NCBI GenBank assembly: GCA_036971475.1
Contig: JBAIZL010000002.1
Location: 168,137,024-168,201,023 of the forward strand
Length of the DNA: 64,000 nt
Reading direction: 5' to 3'
Source of the DNA: Prosapia bicincta
Taxonomy: Eukaryota; Arthropoda; Insecta; Hemiptera; Cercopidae
The notes under the pieces are model-generated. The model made no database searches. It had not been told where the DNA came from and was given only the letters and a program-made list of their open reading frames with translations. The translations under genes were made by a program, and so were the position numbers. Below, in pieces: positions 1 to 8,649 of this stretch; position 1 is the stretch's first letter; every line of letters begins with the position of its first letter.

Positions 1-163
1 TATAAATAAATAAATATATATATATATATATATATCACTTTTACTATATGTACTTAAATAAGAATCTTACTCGGTATACCAAGTACGATTCTTGTTTAAG
101 TACATATAGTGTACGTGATACGTGGATACAAGAAAATAGTGTTGCAAAGCTATAAATAAATAA

Positions 164-234
<71 letters not shown>

Positions 235-345
235 TTTTACTATATGTACTTAAACAAGGATCTTACTCGGTATACCAAGTAGGATTCTTGTTTAAGTACA
301 TATATTGAAAGTGATACAAGAAAACAGTGTTGCAAAGCTATAAAT
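1..345 (+). repeat. hairpin repeat units 1-2 with (TA)n spacers
   Basis: Two copies of a roughly 125-bp unit begin near 37 and 232, each followed by (TA)n. The unit opens with CACTTTTACTATATGTAC, runs into TTAAACAAGAATCTTAC, crosses a roughly 10-base spacer around GGTATACCA, and returns as the reverse complement, so each unit has arms of about 38 bp and can fold into a long hairpin. A non-palindromic tail (GTGGATACAAGAAAACAGTG then TTGCAAAGCTATAAATAAA) leads into the next TA tract. There is no coding capacity. The short frames rich in Tyr-Ile in this zone are only translated TA repeat. Confidence 0.85.
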
Positions 346-444
346 ATATAAAAATATATATATATATATAACTATTTTACGTTTACTTGTTTAAAATTTA
401 AAACAACACAGGTTATTCAAATACAAAGATATTTATCATTTTAT

Positions 445-489
445 ATCCAAAGCTTTTCGTTAGCAAACAGTACCAACATCATCAGGAAT
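445..489 (-). ncRNA. type I hammerhead ribozyme motif, PLE copy A
   Basis: On the minus strand the core CUGAUGA (485 down to 479) and GAAA (458-455) are both intact. Stem II pairs GUUGG with CUAAC around a loop of about 9 nt. Stem III is the self-complementary AAGCUU (455-450) with no loop. The predicted cleavage site is UUU, between 449 and 448. Stem I starts with GGAU/AUUC (445-448 with 486-489). One unpaired U lies between the core and stem II. Minimal hammerheads with a tiny palindromic stem III, thought to work as dimers, are known from Penelope-like elements. Activity is inferred, not shown. Confidence 0.75.
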
Positions 490-576
490 GAAAATTACAA
501 TAATGTAAGCTATAGGCCCAGAACATATGTTTATTTAGAAATAGAATTGTTGCTAAATTTATACAAATTGCCAAAT

Positions 577-1650
577 TTATTTTGTTGCTGTATCATTATA
601 GACATTGAATATAGTATCAAATTTAGAATGTATTTGTATGTGTTCTTTTATTAATTTGTTATTATTATTGTGTTTATATATTTCGAATACTTCATATATA
701 TTCATTCTTAATCCCTTATTAATTTCTTTTATAAGTCTAATATTTTCTATATTTGGAAATTGGTGCTTATTATTAATACAATGATTTGCGAAATTTGATT
801 TATATATTTCTGGATTAATGTAGGCATTTAAATGTTCTTTATATCTTTATTTTAATTTTTTCTTTGCTTGACCTATATAAGCTTTATTACAATTTTTGCA
901 TTCTAATTTATAAACACCTCCTTTTTCATGCATATTAATTGTTTTATTATTATTTATTATGTTTATTATTTTGTTATAAGTTTTGTATGCAATTTTGATA
1001 TTTGTATTTTTAAATAATTTGGTGTTATTTTTTATTTCATGGCCTATAAATAAAAATGAAGTCCATATTGTATTATTATTATTATTATTGCAAATTAAAT
1101 TACTATTTTGTTTATTAAAAATATTATAATTAAGTATGTCAACAGTTTTTTTTTTAAACCGTTTTCTAATGCAATTTGATAATTTATGTTATTTTATTTT
1201 ATTTTCTTCATTCATGGGTATTTTATGCACTCTATATAATAAGATATATAAAGCAGCAATTTTTAGATTATATGGATGATTAGATTTATTTGGTATAATT
1301 TGGTTTGTCAATGTTGGTTTACGGTATATCATATATTCAAATTTTTCATTTTTTCTTATTATTGTTAAATCTAGAAAATTTATTTTGTTATTTATTTCAA
1401 TTTCATAAGTATATTTGATTTTATTATTAATTTTATTTATTTTATCCAAAATATTTGTTAAATTTATATTATTATTGTTTGATATATACATTCCATTATC
1501 TACATAGCGAACCTAATAACCATTTTTATCATATATTTTTATAATTTCATTTATTTTATTACATAATTGTTGTAAAAATATTTCAGATGTTAAATTTATA
1601 TTATTATTGTTAGATATATACATTCCATCATCTACATAGCCAACAATATC
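577..1650 (-). pseudogene. PLE copy A reverse transcriptase/GIY-YIG pseudogene
   Basis: Read on the minus strand, the frame begins at a GYVDDGMYIS segment, the catalytic motif of reverse transcriptase. A partial repeat of the same segment follows with the second Asp changed to Asn (RYVDNGMYIS, near 1491-1510). The longest open piece (1189-1491) contains NFLDLTIIRK and KFEYMIYRKPT followed by NHPYNLK.AALYILLYRVH, typical of the end of the PLE RT. Further down are MHEKGGVYKLEC..CNKAYIGQ (GIY-YIG core, about 866-920), YKEHLNAYI and SNFANHCI, matching the conserved His-rich part of the nuclease. In-frame stops near 1186, around 1525 and in the linker after the YIG motif rule out an intact product. 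The 5' two thirds of the RT are absent. Confidence 0.85.
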
Positions 1651-1654
1651 TGAA

Positions 1655-1950
1655 ATATATATATCGTTTTTACTATATGTACTTAAACAAGAATCTTACA
1701 TGGTATACCAAGTACGATTCTTGTTTAAGTACATATAGTGTAAGTGATACGTGGATACAAGAAAACAGTGTTGCAAAGCTATAAATAAATAAATATATAT
1801 ATGTATATATATATAAATATATATATCACTTTTACTAAATGTACTTAAACAAGAATCTTACTCGGTATACCAAGTACGATTCTTGTTTAAGTACATATAG
1901 TGTAAGTGATACGTGGATACAAGAAAACAGTGTTGCAAAGCTATAAATAA

Positions 1951-2003
<53 letters not shown>

Positions 2004-2294
2004 TTTTACTATATGTACTTAAACTAGAATCTTACTCGGTATACCAAGTAGGATTCTTGTTTAAGTACATATAGTGTAAGTGATACGTGGATACAAGAAA
2101 ACAGTGTTGCAAAGCTATAAATAAATAAATATATATATGTATATATATATATATATCACTTTTACTATATGTACTTAAACCAGAATCTTACTCGGTATAA
2201 TAAGTAGGATTCTTTTTTAAGTACATATATTGAAAGTGATACAAGTAAACAGTGTTGCAAAGCTATAAATAAACAAATATATATATGTATATAA

Positions 2295-2373
<79 letters not shown>

Positions 2374-2454
2374 TTTTACTATATGTACTTTAAGTACATA
2401 TATTGAAAGTGATACAAGAAAACAGTGTTGCGAAGCTATAAATAAATAAATATA

Positions 2455-2487
<33 letters not shown>

Positions 2488-2631
2488 CACTTTTACTATA
2501 TGTACTTAAACAAGAATCTTACTTGCTTTACCAAGTATTATTCTTGTTTAGGTACATATAGTGAAAGTGATAGGTGAATACAAGAAAACAGTGTTGCAAA
2601 GCTATAAATATATAAAAATATATATATATAA
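1655..2631 (+). repeat. hairpin repeat units 3-8 with (TA)n
   Basis: Six units start near 1664, 1828, 2000, 2157, 2371 and 2488. The first abuts the truncated end of PLE copy A and carries TCGTTTTTAC instead of the usual TCACTTTTAC. The unit at 2371 has lost the apex of its hairpin: its two arms are joined directly (CTATATGTACTTTAAGTACATATA), leaving a short perfect palindrome. The TA spacers vary greatly in length (about 20 to 75 bp). Nothing coding is visible. Confidence 0.85.
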
Positions 2632-2705
2632 ATATTTTACGTATACTTGTTTAATAATTTAAAACAACACAGGTTATTCAAATACAAGTATATTTCTTAT
2701 TTTAT

Positions 2706-2750
2706 ATCCAAAGCTTTTCGTTGGCAAACAGTACCAACATCATCAGGAAT
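2706..2750 (-). ncRNA. type I hammerhead ribozyme motif, PLE copy B
   Basis: The design matches the copy A motif, and stem II is better: GUUGG pairs with CCAAC with no wobble. CUGAUGA and GAAA are intact. Stem III is AAGCUU, followed by U as the cleavage-site base, and stem I begins GGAU/AUUC. It lies at the 3' end of the element, downstream of the GIY-YIG frame, where PLE hammerheads are expected in the pseudo-LTR. It is the best-preserved hammerhead in the window. Confidence 0.78.
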
Positions 2751-2849
2751 GAAAATTACAATAATGTAAGCTATAGGCCTAAAATATTTGTTTATATAGA
2801 AATAGAATTGTTGCTAAATTTATACAAATTGCCAAATTTATTTTGTTGC

Positions 2850-3920
2850 TGTAACATTATAGGCATTGAATATAGTATCAAATTTAGAATGTATTTGTAT
2901 GTGTTCTTTTATTAATTTGTTGTTATTATTGTGTTTATATATTTCGAATGCTTCATATATATTCATTCTTAATCCCTTATTAATTTCTTTTATAAGTCTC
3001 ATATTTTCTATATTTGGAAATTGGTGCTTATTATTAATACAATGATTTGGGAAATTTGATTTACATATTTCTGGATTAATGTAGGCATTTAAATGTTCTT
3101 TATATCTTTATTTTAATTTTTTCTTTGTTTGACCTATATAAGCTTTATTACAATTTTTGCATTCTAATTTATAAACACCTCCTTTTTCATGCATATTAAT
3201 TGTTTTATTATTGTTATTTATTATGTTTATTATTTTGTTATTAGTTTAGTATGCAATTTTGATATTTGTATTTGTTAATAATTTGGTGATATTTTTTATT
3301 TCATGGCCTATAAATAAAAATGAAGTCCATATTGTATTATTATTATTATTATTATTGCAAATTAAATTATTATTTTGTTTATTAAAAATATTATAATTAA
3401 GTTTGTCAACAGTTTTCTTTTTATAAACGTTTTCTAATGCAATTTGATAATTTATGTTTTTTATTTTATTTTATTTTCTTCATTCATGGGTATTTTATGC
3501 ACTCTATATAATAAGATATATAAAGCAGCCATTTTTAGATTATATGGATGATTAGATTTATTTGGTATAATTCGGTTTGTCAATGTTGGTTTACGGTATA
3601 TCATATATTCAAATTTTTCATTTTTTCTTATTATTGTTAAATCTAGAAAATGTATTTTGTTATTTGTTTCAATTTCATAAGTATATTTGATTTTATTATT
3701 AATTTTATTTATTTTATCCAAAATATTTGTTAAATTTATATTATTATTGTTTGATATATACATTCCATTATCTACATAGCGAACCTAATAACCATTTGTA
3801 TCATATATTTTTATAATTTCATTTATTTTATTACATAATTGTTGTAAAAATATTTCAGATGGTAAATTTATATTATTATTGTTTGATATATACATTCCAT
3901 CATCTACATAGCCAACAATA
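2850..3920 (-). pseudogene. PLE copy B reverse transcriptase/GIY-YIG pseudogene
   Basis: The organisation matches copy A: a YVDD segment at the truncated edge, the YVDN repeat near 3763-3780, an open RT piece at 3461-3763 with HFLDLTIIRK, KFEYMIYRKPT and NHPYNLKMAALYIL, and then a GIY-YIG core (GVYKLEC..CNKAYIGQ, about 3130-3190). The stop codon after the RT piece and the one in the nuclease linker are shared with copy A, so the gene was dead before the segment duplicated. Later differences include a changed stop in the linker region (the TTAGTTTAGT stretch near 3240). Confidence 0.82.
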
Positions 3921-3925
3921 TCTGA

Positions 3926-4083
3926 AATATATATATATCGTTTTTACTATATGTACTTAAACAAGAATCTTACTTGGTATGCCAAGTAGGATTCTTGTTT
4001 AAGTACATATAGTGTAAGTGATACGTGGATACAAGAAAACAGTGTTGCAAAGCTATAAATAAATAAATATATATGTATATATA
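3926..4083 (+). repeat. hairpin repeat unit 9
   Basis: A single hairpin unit lies between PLE copy B and the Gypsy LTR. It begins TCGTTTTTAC at 3938, has the normal hairpin and the GATACAAGAAAACAGTG tail, and ends in a TA tract into which the LTR is inserted. Confidence 0.8.
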
Positions 4084-4374
4084 AGTTACGTTTTATATTA
4101 AGCAAGAAAGGTTTTTAAAAATTTTTTTTATTTTTACAAACCTTTGAATTTAATAAACAATTAATTTAGAAAACTGTTACATAAATTTTACTTAATAAAA
4201 CAATACAATTGATATGCACTCAATCGGAGTGGAAAACGTCTGTGCGATACAGAGGCGACTTACACACTGCCGGGGCTCTGTTCTCACACCTATATAATAC
4301 TAAAGCTGCGTAGGCAGGAATTTTCCTAGGACGCATTTAATTATGAAATGTTCACATAAAATGTTTATATAACT
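4084..4374 (-). repeat. 3' LTR of the Gypsy element
   Basis: This 291-bp LTR has inverted ends AGTTA and TAACT. Its identity is supported by the homologous solo LTR at 48172-48472 (about 80-85% by eye) and by the adjacent polypurine tract. Inside, a TATTATATAGG box and the better-conserved GC-richer block around CGCCTCTGTATCGCACAGAC probably mark the promoter and transcription start. A (TA)n tract flanks it on the low-coordinate side, fitting integration into TATA-like targets. Confidence 0.8.
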
Positions 4375-4386
4375 CCTCCATCCCTA
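4375..4386 (-). promoter_or_regulatory. polypurine tract priming plus-strand DNA
   Basis: On the minus strand AGGGATGGAGG lies immediately upstream of the first base of the 3' LTR, the position and composition expected of a retrotransposon polypurine tract. Confidence 0.7.
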
Positions 4387-4590
4387 AAGAAAACTTCGGG
4401 GGTTGGCGAAGTTTCGGCGTTGGTTGAAGTCTTCTTCTTCTTCCTGATGAGGGCGAAGATTATAAGCTGCTGAATAGGCCTCCGTAAAGGGCAATTTTCG
4501 GCATGGTTTGAAGTCCTCTTCACTGGAGAAAGTCACCAGGCAAAGGTTGATTTCCAAGATCCAGTTAAATGGGTTGTCTGCGATTTCCAA
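4384..4590 (-). CDS. small unrecognised frame between pol and 3' LTR
   Basis: This is a 68-codon frame ending at the polypurine tract (last residues NFANPRSFL). It remains open about 23 codons further upstream to near 4660 without an obvious start. The C-terminal half is acidic (HQEEEEDFNQRR). Position alone would suggest the remains of a third ORF (env) or of a 3' untranslated leader, but no signal peptide, membrane segment or cysteine pattern supports env. An overlapping frame just upstream (MNRKLDCKMPI..., about 4570-4670) may be the same region after a frameshift. Function unknown. Confidence 0.3.
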   Translation of the reverse strand: MEIADNPFNWILEINLCLVTFSSEEDFKPCRKLPFTEAYSAAYNLRPHQEEEEDFNQRRNFANPRSFL

Positions 4591-5141
4591 CGCAGTACCC
4601 TCGTAGTTTGTAGGCGTTATTGTTTTTGATGATGGGCATTTTACAGTCTAATTTTCTGTTCATTATAATTCAACCGAGCAAAAGTATTTGGAATTGATTA
4701 ATACAATTTATAATGAGTCTTTTCTATCATAGGATAGATACAAAATGTTTATAACATATACAATTGTTATCAGAATCTAATTTTTGTTCTACAAAATTTA
4801 CATTGATTACAATAAAAGTTTTATATGATTTTTCATAATTTTACCATCATTTACATTCAAATTGCCTGTTATAGCTTTGATAAGGATTCTAGTCAGTTTA
4901 TAAGAATTCTTTTTGTTTTGTTATATCTTTAAGAGTATAGTTTCTAATTTTCTTCAATTACATTTCTTTTTGTGATTAACATATTTCAAATAATTAACAA
5001 TATTTATTACCATAATTAGTTACATATCATTTAATTAATTACAAAAGTTTGTAACACATACAATTAAAAAAAAACAATGTTGTTTAAAAGTTTAATAAAG
5101 TTTCTTGCATAGAACTAGTGGACAAAGGTATGGTAGGGATT
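4591..5141. other. AT-rich spacer of the Gypsy element
   Basis: About 550 bp lies between the pol stop and the small 3' frame. It is very AT-rich, with no frame of useful length. In related elements this interval would hold env; if it did here, it has decayed or been deleted. Confidence 0.5.
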
Positions 5142-7406
5142 TTAATTTGATTGTGTCGAATATGAAAAAGAAGGATTTTGCTCATTAATTACATTTTTTA
5201 TCTTCTTAGGCCTTTTAATTTTCGACAAATGTATTTTGTCTTTTGTGTTATGATGTCTAGGCTTTATTTTTCCAGTTTTTCTTTCTTTATCTATCGAAGC
5301 TATTTCTTCCTTGCTATATCTGTTTTTAGTTTTGCTTTGCTTCTGAACTGATTTTATATAAACCTCAGATGGTATTTCTGGAAGTGGTTCTTTGTTTACA
5401 TTCCTTTTTTCTAAAACGTTTTCTTTAATTCTTTGATTGCTATCCCTAATGTTTTCGTAAAGTATTTTTGTTTTTTCCTTATGGTTTAAAACGTAGTCAT
5501 TTACAATTTGTTTTTCTAAATCTATATCTAATAAATTGTTTGAATTTATGTGTCCAAATAAGACTTCGCACGGCGTTAATTTTGTGACTGAATGTATGCT
5601 ATTGTTATAGGCTATTATAGCATATTTGACTTTCTTAATTATACTGTCTTTTTTAAATTCGATTTGATTATTTAACAGCCTTATGTGTTCTATTAAGGTG
5701 GAATGAAATCTTTCACATAATCCGTTTGATTGGGGGTTTTGTGTACTGATAAAATGGATTTTGATTTTATGCAGGTCTAATATCTCCTTCACAATTCTGT
5801 TATTAAACTCCGTTCCATTGTCTGAGATAATAACTGTTGGTAAGCAGAACTGCGCAAAGTAATCTAATAACTTGTCTGCAATCTCTGTAGCTTGAGAGCT
5901 TCCCAAGCGATAAGCTTGAGCATACTTTGTGAAACTGTCGACAATGCTGATAAACGCATTCTTTTCTAAAGAGATAGTGTCGATGTGAATTATCTGGAAA
6001 GGCCTTGCAGCTGTAGGTGTCAAGTTCATCTCTAGTTGTAAGGGAATTCTGTCATATTTGGTTCTTTGACATATGTCACACTGATATATGAAATTTTGGA
6101 TTAGTGATTTTAAATTAGGCCAATAATATCTTCGCTTAATTTGTTCGTATGTTTCCTGTATCCCTCGGTGATTGGTTTTGCTAACATGATAATTACTTAT
6201 TGTTTCTAGGGTATCTTCTTCCGAAGTTAGGTCTAAGAGTTTTTTATTACACTTAACTAAATTTAGTTCAGTTTGTTTGAAATTTTTGGCTATGCATGAT
6301 GCAAATCTCTCATAAAAATCGTCTTCAAAATATAGATTATATTTTATTTTTGGTACCAAATATGATTTTACAAAATTAACTATGTCCTCTTTAAAATTAT
6401 TTTCTGATATTTCGACTATTAAACGGGTTCTTGAAGTTTCAAATAGTTTTATAATTTTTACTTTCTTCGGCTCATATTTTACTAATGATAAAAATACTTG
6501 ATTTTTCCCAAAGTTTACAGGCTCGTCGGAAATTGGTATTTCAATTTGGGTGTTCCCTTCGAAGTTGGAATGCACGGTTTGACTGTCACTTTCTTGATCG
6601 TACTCTAAGTTGGCATTATCTGTTGCGTCGAGTTGTACGACCATAGACTCATTATCTTCATTCAATTCCGGGAAGTAACGACTCAGTAAGTTCGCTGGAG
6701 ATAATTCAAGGTCTGGTTCTACAGTGTGTTGGGTGTTTGTTGACCTTTTATCAGTAACGTCCAATAGTATTCTAGATAAAGCATCGGCATTTTGGTTTAA
6801 TTTGCCTTTTTTGTATCTTATGTCATAATCATATTCTTCTAATTTTAATCTCCATCTTAAAAGCTTGGAATTTGGTTCTTTAACTGAAAATAACCATTGT
6901 AAAGGTTTATGGTCTGTATAAATTTTAAATTTTCTTCCAAATAAATAAGGCCTGAAGTGTTTGGTAGACCATACGATCGCTAATAATTCCTTTTCAATCG
7001 CGGAGTAATTAGTTTCGCTGTCGTTTAAAGTTCTTTTGGCATACGCTATAGGAAGGTCCTTTCCATTTTTGTCCTGGCTTAAAATCGCTCCTAGTGCAAA
7101 ATTACTCGCGTCTGTCGTTAGAGTAAACTCCTTTTCAAATTCTGGGTATTGTAGAAGGGGCTCGTTAGTCAATATATTTTTACATGTTTCAAACCATTCT
7201 ATAAAGTCTGGATATTCTATATTTATTTTTGCATTTTTCTTTAAACAGTTAGTAAACGGTTTTGTTATCTTGGCGAAGTTTTTAATATATATATCGTTTT
7301 TACTATATGTACTTAAACAAGAATCTTCCTTGGTATAACAAGTAGGATTCTTGTTTAAGTACATATAGTGTAAGTGATACGTGGATACAAGAAAACAGTG
7401 TTGCAA
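5142..7406 (-). CDS. Gypsy pol fragment: RNase H and integrase
   Basis: A 754-codon open frame. Residues 1-41 are translated from the adjacent hairpin repeat and are not retroviral-like; true pol begins near residue 42 (about 7283), at the very end of the reverse transcriptase. RNase H follows (about 95-212) with acidic residues D99 in TTDAS, E138/E140 in SAIEKE, D165 in YTDHKPL and D208 in NADALSR. The integrase zinc finger has H407, H413, C443 and C446. The integrase core has D476 (IHIDTI), D529 (ISDNGTEF) and E565 (GLCERF), with 35 residues between the last two. The tail is Lys-rich. The protein would cut RNA in RNA-DNA hybrids and integrate cDNA, but without RT, protease and gag it is defective. 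The absence of stops over 2.1 kb suggests a recent insertion. Confidence 0.88.
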   Translation of the reverse strand: MQHCFLVSTYHLHYMYLNKNPTCYTKEDSCLSTYSKNDIYIKNFAKITKPFTNCLKKNAKINIEYPDFIEWFETCKNILTNEPLLQYPEFEKEFTLTTDASNFALGAILSQDKNGKDLPIAYAKRTLNDSETNYSAIEKELLAIVWSTKHFRPYLFGRKFKIYTDHKPLQWLFSVKEPNSKLLRWRLKLEEYDYDIRYKKGKLNQNADALSRILLDVTDKRSTNTQHTVEPDLELSPANLLSRYFPELNEDNESMVVQLDATDNANLEYDQESDSQTVHSNFEGNTQIEIPISDEPVNFGKNQVFLSLVKYEPKKVKIIKLFETSRTRLIVEISENNFKEDIVNFVKSYLVPKIKYNLYFEDDFYERFASCIAKNFKQTELNLVKCNKKLLDLTSEEDTLETISNYHVSKTNHRGIQETYEQIKRRYYWPNLKSLIQNFIYQCDICQRTKYDRIPLQLEMNLTPTAARPFQIIHIDTISLEKNAFISIVDSFTKYAQAYRLGSSQATEIADKLLDYFAQFCLPTVIISDNGTEFNNRIVKEILDLHKIKIHFISTQNPQSNGLCERFHSTLIEHIRLLNNQIEFKKDSIIKKVKYAIIAYNNSIHSVTKLTPCEVLFGHINSNNLLDIDLEKQIVNDYVLNHKEKTKILYENIRDSNQRIKENVLEKRNVNKEPLPEIPSEVYIKSVQKQSKTKNRYSKEEIASIDKERKTGKIKPRHHNTKDKIHLSKIKRPKKIKNVINEQNPSFSYSTQSN

Positions 7407-7575
7407 AGCTATAAATAAATAAATATATATATATCACTTTTACTAAATGTACTTAAACAAGAATCTTACTCGGTATACCAAGTAGGAATCTTGTTTAAGT
7501 ACATATAGTGTAAATGATACGTGGATACAATAAAACCGTGTTGCAAAGCTATAAATAAATAAATATATATATGTA

Positions 7576-7624
<49 letters not shown>

Positions 7625-7755
7625 CTTTTACTATATGTACTTAAACAAGAATCTTACTCGGTATACCAAGTAGGATTCTTGTTTAAGTACATATATTGAA
7701 AGTGATACAAGAAAACAGTGTTGCAAAGCAATAAATAAATAAATATATATATGTA

Positions 7756-7813
<58 letters not shown>

Positions 7814-7949
7814 TTTTACTATATGTACCTAAGCAAGAATCTTACTCGGTATACCAAGTAGGATTCTTGTTTAAGTACATATATTGAAAGTGATACAAGA
7901 AAACAGTGTTGCAAAGCTATAAATAAATAAATATATATATGTATATATA

Positions 7950-8045
<96 letters not shown>

Positions 8046-8183
8046 TTTTACTATATGTACTTAAACAAGAATCTTACTCGGTATACCAAGTAGAATTCTT
8101 GTTTAAGTACATATATTGAAAGTGATACAAGAAAACAGTCTTGCAAAGCTATAAATAAATAAATATATATATGTATATATATA

Positions 8184-8226
<43 letters not shown>
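7284..8226 (+). repeat. hairpin repeat units 10-14 with (TA)n
   Basis: Five units start near 7294, 7433, 7623, 7811 and 8042. The first abuts the truncated pol and again carries the TCGTTTTTAC variant seen next to both PLE copies. The others are typical, with TA tracts of up to about 110 bp containing GTATAT interruptions. The array ends at the left end of the large palindromic element. Confidence 0.85.
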
Positions 8227-8228
<2 letters not shown>

Positions 8229-8649
8229 CCTGCTAACCATACGGAGACCATACATTGGTCATTTTGCATTCAAACTGGCAGCCGGGTACTTGTGGCAGCC
8301 GTATACGGCTGCCACATAGTAATCCATGATAATGTAACACCCTTTGACAATAATCGAAATAAAAATCATGTCAATAAGTGTAAAAAGAAGTGTTTTATTG
8401 GAGCTATACTGTATTTGGAAGTTCTATGGTCGTTCTGAATTTTTAAAAAATAATTTGTAATAAGTAAACGGTGCTCATATTGATAGTAGAGTGAACGGGA
8501 TTTGTAAATCACAAGTTCGTAACATTTCCGCCAGGGACAGCATGGTCGCTTTCTGTATATAAATTTACTGTATATTTCAACCATTCCCTAACATTATGGC
8601 AGCCACAAACTTGGCAACATTGCTGGCATCCACATAGATATCAATCGTA
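8227..8649 (+). repeat. left terminal inverted repeat region
   Basis: This holds the outer motif shared with the right end, and a perfect 20-bp palindrome GGCAGCCGTATACGGCTGCC (about 8294-8313). A 72-codon frame on the minus strand (8366-8584) is not recognised and is probably chance. Confidence 0.45.

Larger units (their letters stand above)
372..1654 (-). mobile_element. Penelope-like element copy A, 5'-truncated
   Basis: A minus-strand retroelement fragment reads, 5' to 3', the end of a reverse transcriptase with a YVDD motif, a GIY-YIG endonuclease, a short tail and a hammerhead ribozyme motif. RT fused to a C-terminal GIY-YIG nuclease is diagnostic of Penelope-like elements. Most of the RT is missing: the copy stops inside the catalytic region near 1654, where a hairpin unit begins. 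Copy B at about 2632-3925 is its near-identical direct duplicate, offset 2272 bp. Premature stops make it non-autonomous. It sits inside the hairpin/(TA)n array rather than in unique DNA. Confidence 0.88.
2632..3925 (-). mobile_element. Penelope-like element copy B, 5'-truncated
   Basis: This is the second copy of the element described for 372-1654, in the same orientation, differing by scattered substitutions and short indels. Both copies end at the same internal point of the RT (TATCTGAA followed by TA repeat) and join the same TCGTTTTTAC variant of the hairpin unit at 3938. They therefore arose by duplication of one already-truncated copy together with flanking hairpin units, not by two insertions. 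The offset is 2272 bp. Confidence 0.87.
4084..7283 (-). mobile_element. Ty3/Gypsy LTR retrotransposon, 5'-truncated
   Basis: A minus-strand element consists of pol (RNase H and integrase), about 550 bp of AT-rich spacer, a small unrecognised frame, a polypurine tract and a 3' LTR. The gag, protease and nearly all of the reverse transcriptase are missing: sequence similarity to pol stops near 7283, where a hairpin unit starts. LTR ends AGTTA...TAACT, the integrase type and the TA-rich target fit the 17.6/297/gypsy branch (errantivirus-like elements) of insect Ty3/Gypsy. A solo LTR of the same family lies at 48172-48472 in the opposite orientation. Confidence 0.85.

Noticed and set aside
2263..2490. 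Frames made mainly of alternating Tyr and Ile
   Set aside because: They are translations of (TA)n and occur at every TA tract in the window; no coding signal.
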